Origin: Clostridia bacterium | GTDB taxonomy: Bacteria > Bacillota > Clostridia > Christensenellales > Aristaeellaceae | Direction: 5' to 3' | Assembly: GCA_017396845.1 (NCBI GenBank) | Contig: JAFQKQ010000088.1 | Location: 1-64,000 of the forward strand | DNA: 64,000 nt | Part shown: positions 45,426 through 54,504 of the stretch, one piece after another | How the letters are laid out: every line of letters starts with the position of its first letter | Position numbering within the stretch: position 1 is the stretch's first letter | Notes under the pieces: model-generated | Database searches by the model: none | What the model was told of the DNA's origin: nothing | Seen by the model: only the letters and a program-made list of their open reading frames with translations | Translations under genes and position numbers: made by a program

Positions 45426-46922
45426 ATGCGCAAGGGTCTTTACATACTGTTTTTCTTTCTGATTATCGGAGCAATTTTGTTGTGGCCGGATATTGAACCC
45501 AAGGCACAGGAGAGGATAGCGCTTGAAGACGTATCGGTAACGCCGATTCCTACGCCGTCTCCTACGCCTACGCCCACGCCTACGCCGACCCCCACGCCTA
45601 CGCCCACGCCTACGCCGACGCCTACGCCCACGCCTACGCCCGTTATGATTACTTATAATGCGCTTTATAACGGCATATCGGACGGCGCGGGAGAGACGGA
45701 AGTCAAAGATCTTCAGAACAGACTGATTGCGCTTGGCTATCTGACGGGCGAAAGCGACGGGCATTACGGCGCGAACACGGAAAACGCCGTTATGTATTTC
45801 CAGACGATTCATGATCTCAATGTAACGGGCGTTGCCGACGCATTCACGCTGATGGAAATCTATTCCGATGAAGCCGTCGCCAATCCTTCGCCCACGCCTA
45901 CGCCGTTTACCTCCGGCGTAAAGGGCGAAGAGGTAAAAGCGCTTCAGAAGACGCTGATTCAGTACGGCTTCTTGGCCGGAAGCGCCGACGGAAGCTTCGG
46001 AAATCAGACGAAAACCGGCGTAATGGACGCGGAAGCGATGTATGAGGAGTGGAAGGCGAAACAGGCGAGGGAGAACCGGCTCGAAACGCCTCAGCCCACC
46101 AAGGCATGGGTAACGCCTACGCCTACGCCTGAGCCGGAACTTACCATTGCGCCGACCGAAGAAGCGGACACAGTGATGAACGTGCCTACGCCTACGCCGT
46201 CTCTTCGCCCTGCGCCCACTGAAAAGCCCTGGGAGCCTACGGGCGTTGCAACGGAGGAATTGATAAACTGGCTTGGAAGCAGCGACTTTTCACCCTATCA
46301 TGCGGAAGCCAAAAACGGCGACCGGACGGCGGAGGCGACACGCGTTCAGAGAAGACTCGTATCCCTTGGCTACCTGAAAAAGGCGGATGGAATATTTGGA
46401 AACGCGACGGAGAGAAGCCTGAAATATTTCCAAAAGAAAAACGGGCTTGAAGAAACGGGCATAGCGGATGAAAAAACGCAGTTGGCGCTCTATTCCGAAT
46501 CTCCGGTGGAATCCGATACCATCGTCACGCAGTACAGAATCAAAATCAGCACGACCAATCAGCGCGTATATGTGTACGAATGGAACGGCAGCGATTTCTC
46601 AAACCATATTAAAACGTTTAAATGCTCCACCGGTCTCAATGCTACGCCTACGCCGAAGGGCGAATTCTGGAACACTGCGCCGCTTTCCCGCTGGCACTAT
46701 TTTAAAGAGTTCGACTGCTGGGCGCAGTATGCATATGTCATTAACGGCGGCATCTTCTTCCATTCCGTAATCTATTCGGAAAAGGATGAGCGCACGCTCA
46801 GGCGCGGAACCGTGAGCCAGCTCGGCAGGAAGGCGTCTCACGGCTGCGTAAGGCTTACGGTAGAGGATGCAAAATGGATTTTTGACAATTGTCCCGCCGG
46901 AACGCCGGTAATCGTGGAATAA
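45426..46922 (+). CDS. Membrane-anchored L,D-transpeptidase with Thr-Pro repeat linker
   Basis: A 498-residue paralog of the protein at 41071. An N-terminal TM anchor (about 6-22) is followed by a long TP-repeat linker (about 40-75), three PG-binding-1-like units (about 88-140, a shorter one near 160-195 and about 300-360) separated by further TPTP linkers, and a C-terminal YkuD domain (about 370-498) with HSVIYSEKDERTLR and RKASHGCVRL. The repeats probably span the wall. Start ATG 45426 has CCGGAGG twelve bases upstream; ATG 45399 lies before this site. Role: 3-3 cross-linking or modification of peptidoglycan. Confidence 0.9.
   Translation: MRKGLYILFFFLIIGAILLWPDIEPKAQERIALEDVSVTPIPTPSPTPTPTPTPTPTPTPTPTPTPTPTPTPVMITYNALYNGISDGAGETEVKDLQNRLIALGYLTGESDGHYGANTENAVMYFQTIHDLNVTGVADAFTLMEIYSDEAVANPSPTPTPFTSGVKGEEVKALQKTLIQYGFLAGSADGSFGNQTKTGVMDAEAMYEEWKAKQARENRLETPQPTKAWVTPTPTPEPELTIAPTEEADTVMNVPTPTPSLRPAPTEKPWEPTGVATEELINWLGSSDFSPYHAEAKNGDRTAEATRVQRRLVSLGYLKKADGIFGNATERSLKYFQKKNGLEETGIADEKTQLALYSESPVESDTIVTQYRIKISTTNQRVYVYEWNGSDFSNHIKTFKCSTGLNATPTPKGEFWNTAPLSRWHYFKEFDCWAQYAYVINGGIFFHSVIYSEKDERTLRRGTVSQLGRKASHGCVRLTVEDAKWIFDNCPAGTPVIVE
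45546..45641 (+). repeat. Tandem Thr-Pro codon repeat
   Basis: Near-perfect 6- to 12-base units (ACGCCTACGCCC type) code for a run of Thr-Pro pairs. Third-base variation (CCT, CCC, CCG) is seen. Shorter copies occur at 45892-45905, 46110-46131 and 46186-46200. Slippage could change linker length. Confidence 0.9.
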
Positions 46923-46961
46923 AAAGGTTATACTGAATTCAAACAGAACGGAGGCCGATGA

Positions 46962-48281
46962 ATGGGGCACTTCATTCAGGCGGTAGAGGATGGCAGCATC
47001 GCTTATCAGCTGGGCTTAAAAACGGGCGATGAGCTTATAAAGATGAATGGGGAAAGCGTTGTCGACTGGGTGGATTATCAGGCGCTTTCCAGCGAAGAAA
47101 AGATAAACCTTGTCGTAAAAAGAAACGGCGAAGAATTGGAATTCGAGTTTGAGAAGGACGACTATGAGCCTCTGGGGCTTACATTTGAAAGCGACATGCT
47201 CAGCGGAATCAGAAACTGCGCAAACAAGTGCATGTTCTGCTTTGTCGATCAGCTTCCGAAGGGCTGCAGAGAATCGATGTACGTAAAGGATGACGACTGG
47301 CGGCTGTCCCTCATGATGGGCAACTATGTAACGCTTACAAACGTAGGCGATAAGGAGCTTGACAGAATCATCCGCCGCGGCGCGACGCCTTTGTACGTTT
47401 CCGTGCATTCCACCAATCCAGATCTGCGCAGAAAGCTTCTTGGAAACGAAAAAGCGGGAAATATAATGGAGCAGCTGAATAAGCTTGCGGACGGCGGCAT
47501 TCAGTTTCACGCGCAGCTCGTGCTCTGTCCCGGGATAAACGACGGGGAAGAATTGATTCGAACGATCGGCGATCTTACGGAACTGTATCCTGCGTGCCTT
47601 TCGCTCGCGCTGGTTCCAGTAGGGCTCACGAAATTCCGCGACGGGCTTGACGAAATAAAGCCGTATACAAAAGAAGAAGCAAAGAAAGTGCTTGAAATCG
47701 CTAAGGACGCAAGAAAATTCTGCCTTCGGGAATTCGATACCCGCTTTGTGTTCCCGGCGGACGAATTTTACCAGATCGCCGGCGAGGACGTGCCTTCCGA
47801 CAGCGAATATGAGGATTATCAGCAGATCGATAACGGCGTAGGCCTCATTCGCCAGCTGATTCAGGAGTTTTCGGACGCGTACGAGCTTTTGCCGCCCAAA
47901 TACAAAAAGATCGGAAAAGCGGCAAGAAAGATAACCGTTGCAACCGGCGTATCCGCGCAGCCGGTTCTTAAAAAGCTCATGAATGATTATCCGATTTCGG
48001 GCGTGGATGTGACGGTACAGGCGATCAAAAACCGCTTCTTCGGCGAAAGCGTAACCGTCGCAGGGCTTGTAACCGGAAATGATCTGATCAATCAGCTCAA
48101 GGCGAGCAAGTGCGACGCAATCATGATTACGGAGTGCATGCTAAGGAGCGAAGGCGACAGATTCCTTGATGATGTTACGCTCACAGAGGCCTCCAGAGCG
48201 CTTGGAAAGGCGATCATACCGATCGGAAGAACGGGCGAGGATTTATTGGATGCGCTTGTCCGTCAGTCAAATGTGAAATAA
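46962..48281 (+). CDS. PDZ-radical SAM protein (DUF512)
   Basis: A 439-residue protein with an N-terminal PDZ-like domain (about 1-65, AYQLGLKTGDELIKMNGE), a radical-SAM-like core with NKCMFCFVDQLPKG and a C-terminal DUF512 domain (about 210-430). The cysteine arrangement (CxxxCxxC in CANKCMFC) binds a 4Fe-4S cluster. Function is not established; in Clostridia the gene usually precedes der, as here, hinting at ribosome or membrane metabolism. Confidence 0.9.
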   Translation: MGHFIQAVEDGSIAYQLGLKTGDELIKMNGESVVDWVDYQALSSEEKINLVVKRNGEELEFEFEKDDYEPLGLTFESDMLSGIRNCANKCMFCFVDQLPKGCRESMYVKDDDWRLSLMMGNYVTLTNVGDKELDRIIRRGATPLYVSVHSTNPDLRRKLLGNEKAGNIMEQLNKLADGGIQFHAQLVLCPGINDGEELIRTIGDLTELYPACLSLALVPVGLTKFRDGLDEIKPYTKEEAKKVLEIAKDARKFCLREFDTRFVFPADEFYQIAGEDVPSDSEYEDYQQIDNGVGLIRQLIQEFSDAYELLPPKYKKIGKAARKITVATGVSAQPVLKKLMNDYPISGVDVTVQAIKNRFFGESVTVAGLVTGNDLINQLKASKCDAIMITECMLRSEGDRFLDDVTLTEASRALGKAIIPIGRTGEDLLDALVRQSNVK

Positions 48282-48326
48282 GACGCATTCAAAAATGCTG
48301 TAAGCATAAAGAGGAGTAAATAGATT

Positions 48327-49655
48327 ATGGCACGACCGTTAGTCGCCATTGTTGGGCGGCCGAATGTGGGCAAATCCACTTTTTTCAATAAGATGTCCGG
48401 TAAGCGTATCGCAATCGTTGAGGATACCCCCGGCGTAACCCGCGACCGCGTGTACGCAGACTGCGAATGGCTGAAATACAAGTTCACGCTGATCGATACC
48501 GGCGGCATCGATCCTACGAGCGAAGATCCGCTTCTCAAGCAGATGAGAAGGCAGGCGGAAATCGCCATTGAAACCTGCGACGTAATCCTGTTTTTCGTAG
48601 ACGGAAAGCAGGGCATGACGGCGGACGACGAAATGGTAGCCGACCTTCTGAGAAAAAGCGGAAAGCCCGTGCTGCTGGTTGTAAACAAGATTGACAATAT
48701 CCGCATGATGGACGGTATTTACGATTTCTATTCTCTGGGAATCGGCGACCCCATCGGCATTTCGTCTGTGAACCTTTTGAACCTCGGCGACCTTTTGGAC
48801 GAGGTGGTCAAGTTCTTCCCGGACCCGGACGAAGCGGAGGAAGAGCCGGATGCAATTTCCGTAGCGTTTGTCGGAAAGCCGAACGTAGGAAAATCTTCTC
48901 TGGTCAACAGAATTCTGGGCGAAGAGCGCGTAATGGTTTCCGATATCGCGGGAACTACGAGAGACGCGATCGATACCCGCTTCCAAATGGGAGACGATGA
49001 ATTCATCATCATCGATACCGCCGGCATCAGAAGAAAAAGGGCGATCGAATATCAGTCGCTGGAGCGCTTTTCCGTAGTGCGTGCGCTTGCAGCCATCGAC
49101 CGGTGCAATGTTGCGGTATTGGTAATCGACGCGACCGAGGGCGTAAGCGAGCAGGACAGCAAGATTGCCGGCTATATCGACGAGCAGGGCAAGGCCGCGA
49201 TCATCGTAATCAACAAGTGGGATGCGGTTGATAAGGAAACGGGCACGCTTGAAAAGTATACCAAGGAAGTCCGCGAAAAGCTGAAGTTCATGGAGTATGC
49301 GCCGGTAGTATTTATCTCTGCTTTAACCGGCCAAAGAGTCGACAGGATTCTTAAAATGGTTAAGAGCGTATACGAGCAGTCGTCCAGAAGAGTCACCACG
49401 GGTCTTTTGAACGATATTCTCTCCGATGCGCAGTCTGCGCTTCAGCCGCCGGCCACCTCCGGACGCAGGCTTCGCATCTATTACGCGACCCAGCAGACGG
49501 TTATGCCGCCGACCTTCATACTGTTTATCAACGACAAAACGCTCATGCACTTTTCGTACGAGAGATATCTTGAAAATCAATTCAGAAAGGCATTTGGCTT
49601 TGAGGGAACGCCCCTGCGCTTTATCCTGAGAGAGCGCGAGAACAAGGAGGAATAA
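48327..49655 (+). CDS. der: Ribosome-associated GTPase Der (EngA)
   Basis: Der, 442 residues, double GTPase needed for late 50S assembly. Two G domains are visible, with Walker A GRPNVGKST at residue 10 and GKPNVGKSS near 184, G3 DTGG and DTAG, and G4 NKID and NKWD. A C-terminal KH-like domain (about 355-442) follows. GAGGAG precedes ATG 48327 and plsY begins right after the stop. Confidence 0.97.
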   Translation: MARPLVAIVGRPNVGKSTFFNKMSGKRIAIVEDTPGVTRDRVYADCEWLKYKFTLIDTGGIDPTSEDPLLKQMRRQAEIAIETCDVILFFVDGKQGMTADDEMVADLLRKSGKPVLLVVNKIDNIRMMDGIYDFYSLGIGDPIGISSVNLLNLGDLLDEVVKFFPDPDEAEEEPDAISVAFVGKPNVGKSSLVNRILGEERVMVSDIAGTTRDAIDTRFQMGDDEFIIIDTAGIRRKRAIEYQSLERFSVVRALAAIDRCNVAVLVIDATEGVSEQDSKIAGYIDEQGKAAIIVINKWDAVDKETGTLEKYTKEVREKLKFMEYAPVVFISALTGQRVDRILKMVKSVYEQSSRRVTTGLLNDILSDAQSALQPPATSGRRLRIYYATQQTVMPPTFILFINDKTLMHFSYERYLENQFRKAFGFEGTPLRFILRERENKEE

Positions 49656-50315
49656 ATGGGAATTGCGCTGAAAGCAGTATTGGCAGCATTGATCGGATAT
49701 GCCTTCGGCTGCCTTTCATCGGGACTTATTATTTCCAGGCTCTTTGGGCAGATCGACATCAGAGAACACGGAAGCGGAAATGCGGGCACGACGAACGTAC
49801 TGAGAACCCTCGGCTGGCTGCCGAGCTTTCTTACGTTTCTCGGCGATACCGTAAAGGGCGTTGCAGCCGCGCTGATCGGACAGGCGCTGGCCGGTGATAT
49901 CGGCATGCATCTGGGCGGACTTTTTGCCATCGTCGGCCATAACTGGCCGGTGATCTTCCGCTTTAAGGGCGGTAAGGGCATTTCGACGTCGTTCGGCTAT
50001 ATCATCGTGTTTGACTGGCGCATTGCGCTGATACTGGTCGCGGTTCAGGCGATTCTGCTTATTTCAAGCGGATATATGTCGCTTGCCTCTATTGCCTCCG
50101 CAATCGGATTTTTTGTATGCACCTTGATTTTTGGAAAGCCCTGGATGTACATTCTGTTTTCGGGAATCGCAACGGCAATGGCGCTGTTTTCACACCGCGC
50201 GAATATCAAGCGCCTCCTTACGCATACCGAAAACAAGCTTGATGTAAAAAAGATTTCTCAGAAATCAAAACAGACCATGGATAAAATCAAAAGCAGAAAG
50301 AAGGACGGCAAATGA
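49656..50315 (+). CDS. plsY: Glycerol-3-phosphate acyltransferase PlsY
   Basis: PlsY, 219 residues, acylates glycerol 3-phosphate from acyl-phosphate, the first step of phospholipid synthesis; cdsA at 34943 works two steps later. It has five or more TM segments and the family motifs GSGNAGTTNVLR, GHNWPVIFRFKGGKG and the DTVKGVAA segment. A basic C-terminal tail (about 190-219) is longer than usual. It overlaps xylB by four bases (ATGA). Confidence 0.95.
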   Translation: MGIALKAVLAALIGYAFGCLSSGLIISRLFGQIDIREHGSGNAGTTNVLRTLGWLPSFLTFLGDTVKGVAAALIGQALAGDIGMHLGGLFAIVGHNWPVIFRFKGGKGISTSFGYIIVFDWRIALILVAVQAILLISSGYMSLASIASAIGFFVCTLIFGKPWMYILFSGIATAMALFSHRANIKRLLTHTENKLDVKKISQKSKQTMDKIKSRKKDGK

Positions 50316-51835
50316 AAAGGTTACTGATTGGTCTTGACATAGGAACCTCCGGCGCGAAGTGCATCATTTGCGACGACACGGGCAAGGTGCTCGCCTCCTC
50401 GACCCAGGAATACCCCCTCTATACGCCCAAGCCCGGCTGGGCGGAGCAGAACCCCGAGGATTGGTGGGAGGGCGTAAAAAGAGGTCTTAAGGTGATCCTT
50501 GAAAAGGTGAACTGCGGCAAGGAAGACATCGCAGGCATCTCCTTCTCCGGTCAGATGCACGGCCTTGTAGCGCTTGACGAGGATAACAATGTAATCCGTC
50601 CCTCGATTCTCTGGTGCGATCAGCGCACGCAGAAGCAGTGCGACTGGATTACTGAAAAGGCCGGCGGCATTGAAGGCCTGAAGTCATACACCAACAACCA
50701 GATGCTGACCGGCTATACCGGCGGCAAGATCCTTTGGCTCAGAGATGAAGAAAAAGAGAACTTCGACAAGATGAAGGTTTTCTTCTGCCCCAAGGATTAC
50801 ATTCGCTTTAAGCTGACCGGTAAAATCGCAATCGATGTATCCGACGCTTCCGGCACCGGATTTTTCGATACCAAGCAGCGCAAGTGGTCGGATGCACTGA
50901 TCGAGCTTGCGGGTCTTGACAAGTCCATCTTCCCCGAAGTAATCGAATCGACCGCGCTTGCGGGAACCATTACGGACGCAGCGGCGGAAGAAACCGGCCT
51001 TCCCGCAGGTCTTAACGTATATGCGGGCGGCGGCGACGCCGTCATTCAGACCACCGGTACCGGCCTTGTAAAGCCCGGCGTACTGGGCGTTGTCATCGGA
51101 ACCAGCGGCAACGTTTCCATGGGCATGGACTCCTATCAGGATAACCCCGGCGCGAAGCTTCAGATGTTCTGCAACAACGAACCCGGTCTTTGGCACTGCT
51201 TCGGCTGCACACTGACGGCGGGCGGCGCGTTTAACTGGTATCAGAGAACGCTTGCCGGCGAAGACAGAATCATCGCCAAGGAAAAGGGCGTAAACGTATA
51301 TGACCAGATGACCCTTCTGGCTTCCGAATCTCCTGCAGGCTCGAACGGCGTTGTGTTTGCGCCGTATCTGACCGGCGAAAGATGCCCGTATCCGGATCCG
51401 AATGCGCGCGGCATGTTCTACGGTCTTTCCCTGGGCACTACCAGAGGCGATATCACCCGTTCGGTCATGGAGGGCGTAACCTTCTCGCTGAAGCAGGTTG
51501 TAGAGCTTATGAGCGTAAACTACAAGCCCGAAAAGGTATATCTTTCCGGCGGCGGCGCATCGAGCGAACTGTGGAAGCAGATGGCGGCGGACATTTTCGA
51601 GATTCCCGTATACACGATGTCGGCTGCGAAAGAGGGCGGCGCGTTCGGCGCAGTGCTGGTCGCTGGCGTAGGCGCAGGCGTATGGAAGAACCTTGAAGAG
51701 GCGATTACGGTGCTCAAAGAGGACGAGAAATTCTATGAGCCGTCCCTTGAAACCAGAGACGCCTACAGAAAGGCCTACGAGCTTTACAAAATGCTCTATC
51801 ACGCCAACAAACCCGTATTCGACGCGGGCGCATAA
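50312..51835 (+). CDS. xylB: Xylulokinase
   Basis: XylB, 507 residues, FGGY kinase that phosphorylates D-xylulose to feed the pentose phosphate pathway. N-terminal LIGLDIGTSGAKCIICDD and the SGQMHGLVALDE segment fit xylulokinase; YLSGGGASSELWKQMAADI is in the C-terminal FGGY signature. It is read from the plsY operon; xylA and transporters are absent. Compared with der and plsY its codon usage seems similar, so recent transfer is not evident. Confidence 0.93.
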   Translation: MKRLLIGLDIGTSGAKCIICDDTGKVLASSTQEYPLYTPKPGWAEQNPEDWWEGVKRGLKVILEKVNCGKEDIAGISFSGQMHGLVALDEDNNVIRPSILWCDQRTQKQCDWITEKAGGIEGLKSYTNNQMLTGYTGGKILWLRDEEKENFDKMKVFFCPKDYIRFKLTGKIAIDVSDASGTGFFDTKQRKWSDALIELAGLDKSIFPEVIESTALAGTITDAAAEETGLPAGLNVYAGGGDAVIQTTGTGLVKPGVLGVVIGTSGNVSMGMDSYQDNPGAKLQMFCNNEPGLWHCFGCTLTAGGAFNWYQRTLAGEDRIIAKEKGVNVYDQMTLLASESPAGSNGVVFAPYLTGERCPYPDPNARGMFYGLSLGTTRGDITRSVMEGVTFSLKQVVELMSVNYKPEKVYLSGGGASSELWKQMAADIFEIPVYTMSAAKEGGAFGAVLVAGVGAGVWKNLEEAITVLKEDEKFYEPSLETRDAYRKAYELYKMLYHANKPVFDAGA

Positions 51836-51848
51836 TTTGGATTATTCG

Positions 51849-51890
51849 GGAGACTGCTGCAAAAGTTTGCGGCAGCCTCCTCGTTCGTCT
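51849..51890 (+). terminator. Hairpin after xylB
   Basis: GGAG-A-CTGC-TGCAA pairs with TTGCG-GCAG-C-CTCC over 51849-51881 with paired or mismatched single bases between. The T-run after it is poor (TCGTTCGTCTT), so termination may be partial. Confidence 0.6.
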
Positions 51891-51940
51891 TAAGAAAACC
51901 TAATGAATAAACCTCCCTTTTTATATGAGAAGACACAGTT

Positions 51941-51972
51941 TTGACACAGATTTCAGGTATCATGTTACCATA
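51941..51972 (+). promoter_or_regulatory. Possible promoter of the two-component operon
   Basis: TTGACA (51941-51946) is exact, but the best -10 is TACCAT (51967-51972) at an overlong 20-base spacing. This may mean activator control or another sigma factor. Confidence 0.4.
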
Positions 51973-51991
51973 AACAATTGGGGAGGCAATC

Positions 51992-52696
51992 ATGGAAGAC
52001 TACAAAAACGGTTACAGCATATTGATTGCAGACGATGATCCGAACGTGCATCAGTCGCTTGGCACGTATTTTCGAAAGGAACGGTATAAGACCTTCAATG
52101 CTTATAACGGCGAAGAAGCGGTGAAACAGGCAAAGCTTGTAAACCCCGATATGATTATACTTGACGTGATGATGCCGAAAAAAGACGGGTATCAGGCGTG
52201 CAGGGAAATCCGCATGCAATCCAATACGCCGATCATCATGCTGAGCGCAAAGGGCGAGGAGTTTGATAAGCTGATCGGGCTGGAGCTCGGTGCGGACGAT
52301 TACGTTACAAAGCCCTTTAGTCCCCGCGAGGTGCTTGCAAGAGTCAAAGCGGTTTTACGGCGAATGCATGAAATGAAGAATGAAAACAAATCCTCCTGCA
52401 TTACGATTGATAACCTTGAAATCGATATGAACGCGTTTCTCGTGCGCTTAAACGGTCAGAATGTGAGCTGTACGCCCAAGGAGATTGAGATCCTGTGGAC
52501 GCTTGCCGGAAATCCCGGAATGGTATTCAGCCGCGAGCATCTGCTGGAAAGTATATGGGGCTACGATTTTCTGGGCGACACCCGAGCCGTTGACAGCCAT
52601 ATCAAAAGAATACGCGCAAAGATTTGCAAGGAAAGCAATAAATGGGACATCAAAACCGTGTGGGGCGTAGGATACAGGTTTGAAACGGGAGAATAA
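51992..52696 (+). CDS. OmpR/PhoB-family response regulator
   Basis: A 234-residue regulator with an N-terminal receiver (phospho-acceptor D58 in ILDVMMPKKDG, acidic DDD near residue 14-16, K in TKPFSP) and a C-terminal winged helix (about 130-234, RAVDSHIKRIRAKI, VWGVGYRF). GGGGAGG precedes ATG 51992. The kinase gene follows six bases on. The pair resembles PhoPR/WalRK by domain layout, but the input is unknown. Confidence 0.93.
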   Translation: MEDYKNGYSILIADDDPNVHQSLGTYFRKERYKTFNAYNGEEAVKQAKLVNPDMIILDVMMPKKDGYQACREIRMQSNTPIIMLSAKGEEFDKLIGLELGADDYVTKPFSPREVLARVKAVLRRMHEMKNENKSSCITIDNLEIDMNAFLVRLNGQNVSCTPKEIEILWTLAGNPGMVFSREHLLESIWGYDFLGDTRAVDSHIKRIRAKICKESNKWDIKTVWGVGYRFETGE

Positions 52697-52701
52697 ATAT
52701 T

Positions 52702-54495
52702 TTGCGAAAAGGAAAAGATAACAGAAGAGTATTCGGCATATTTCCCAAGATGCTGATAAGCTATACTGTAATTATCGTGATCGTGTTTGGCATGGCCTGC
52801 GGGATCACGTTTCATCTTGTGCGCAATTATATCATTGAAAGCAATCGAATGGAACTTCTGGAGAAGGCGGTGGAGCTATCGAAGGAGCAGAACTGGTTTC
52901 CGGAGCTTCAGGTGTTCAAGCGTTATCAGGAGCTATTAGACGCTGAGATTGTGTTTATCGGAACGGATTACACTGCTGTACAAGCGCCGCTTCCGAGGCG
53001 CGGCGGCAGCCGTATGGAACCGTTGGATGAGGACAAGTTTTCATATACCCGGATTGCTTCGCAGATGGACAAGGATATCATTACGAGCATATTTCAGGGA
53101 AACGGCGTGAGCGGCGTTGAGAACGTGGAGTTTTTGACAGCTCAGGTAGTATATGCGGGTGTTCCGGTGTTTTCGCCCAATGAAGAACTGATCGGAGCAA
53201 TGATGCTGTTCAGGCTTCTGGACGATGTAACGCACATCTGGACGACGATCACGCTGTACTTCTTGATAGCAGCCGGCGCGGCGGTAACGGCGGCGTTATT
53301 TTTTGCCGCCATATTTACAAAAAGCTTCACAAAGCCTCTGTATCAGATGAACGACGCGGCCTGCTCTATGGCGGCGGGCGACTATACGAAAAGAGTGCCG
53401 GTTCGTTCGCAGGATGAAATCGGACAGCTTGCCAATACGTTCAATGTGCTCTCCGTGAGGCTTCAGGAAGTAATCAGAGAGCTTGAAAACGAAAAAAGCA
53501 GATTTGAAACGATACTTTTAAGCATCGCAGAGGGGATCGTTGCCTTCAGCAGGGACGGAAATGTGATGCACTATAACCCTTCTGCGCTTGAATATCTTGA
53601 GATTGAAAAATGGGATGCAGAAAATGCGGAGGAGAAAAAGAAGCAGGTTTCTTCCATGCTTGCAATCGCTATGGATTCGGGGCAAATGGAATCGTCTTCA
53701 TGGACAAGCGAATCCGGCAGGATAATTCTTGCGCTTGCTTCTCCCATTATCGATAAAAATAGAATGATCGTGGGCGCGGTGTGTCTTTTGAGGGATATCT
53801 CCGAGGAAGCGCGTCTGGAACAGCTGAGGCGGGAGTATATTGCAAACGTATCGCATGAGCTAAGAACGCCGCTTACCGGCATACGCGGCATGGCGGAGCC
53901 TCTGATCGACGGCATACTGGAGACCGAAGAAGAGAAGCAGGACTGCTATCAGGTGATATACAAAGAAAGCCTGCGGCTTGAAAAGCTGATCGGCGAAATG
54001 CTGGATCTTTCAAGGCTGCAGGACGGAAGAGTTATCATTGAGATTGAAAGGGTGGACCTTGAAAATGCCGTTGAGAGCGCCGTAATGGCTACAAAGCGCC
54101 TGGCGGACGAGGCGGGCATTGATATTGCATGCAGCATTCAGGACAAAATTGCATGCATGGGTAATGAAGACAGGATTATACAGGTATTGGTAATACTGAT
54201 TGATAATGCCATCAGCTTTACGCCGGCGGGCGGGAAAATATGGGTAAGCGCGGAAGAAGACGGAAATAAGGCGGTTCTTACCGTTCGGGATACCGGCGTT
54301 GGCATAGAGCCTCAGCATATTCCGTATATCTGGGAAAGGTTTTACAAAGCCGATAAATCCCGCATGCGCACTACCGGTACGGGTCTGGGACTCGCCATTG
54401 CAAAACGGGCGGTTGAGCTTATGAACGGCAGAATCGGCGTTTCCTCCGAACCCGGTAAGGGCGCTGAGTTCACAATCGTTATGAATATCGGCTGA
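52702..54495 (+). CDS. Membrane sensor histidine kinase (HAMP-PAS)
   Basis: A 597-residue kinase. TM1 (about 17-38), an extracytoplasmic sensor (about 40-190), TM2 (about 192-215), HAMP (about 216-268), PAS (about 278-380), HisKA with H384 in VSHELRTPLTG and a HATPase domain with the NAISFTPAGG box, DTGVGI and GTGLGLAIAKRAV. The layout matches WalK/PhoR types. Start TTG 52702 has GGGAG about 11 bases upstream, overlapping the end of the regulator gene. No walHIJ-like genes follow. Confidence 0.93.
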   Translation: MRKGKDNRRVFGIFPKMLISYTVIIVIVFGMACGITFHLVRNYIIESNRMELLEKAVELSKEQNWFPELQVFKRYQELLDAEIVFIGTDYTAVQAPLPRRGGSRMEPLDEDKFSYTRIASQMDKDIITSIFQGNGVSGVENVEFLTAQVVYAGVPVFSPNEELIGAMMLFRLLDDVTHIWTTITLYFLIAAGAAVTAALFFAAIFTKSFTKPLYQMNDAACSMAAGDYTKRVPVRSQDEIGQLANTFNVLSVRLQEVIRELENEKSRFETILLSIAEGIVAFSRDGNVMHYNPSALEYLEIEKWDAENAEEKKKQVSSMLAIAMDSGQMESSSWTSESGRIILALASPIIDKNRMIVGAVCLLRDISEEARLEQLRREYIANVSHELRTPLTGIRGMAEPLIDGILETEEEKQDCYQVIYKESLRLEKLIGEMLDLSRLQDGRVIIEIERVDLENAVESAVMATKRLADEAGIDIACSIQDKIACMGNEDRIIQVLVILIDNAISFTPAGGKIWVSAEEDGNKAVLTVRDTGVGIEPQHIPYIWERFYKADKSRMRTTGTGLGLAIAKRAVELMNGRIGVSSEPGKGAEFTIVMNIG

Positions 54496-54504
54496 AACCA
54501 ATAA

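Noticed and set aside
45440..45631. A Gly-Val repeat frame on the minus strand
   Set aside because: It is the antisense of the Thr-Pro repeat and has no ribosome site.
45546..45641. CRISPR-like short repeats
   Set aside because: Units are 6-12 bases, have no unique spacers and code for Thr-Pro in frame.
50684..51802. Long antisense frame within xylB
   Set aside because: Same reason: xylB has clear FGGY kinase motifs and the antisense product has none.
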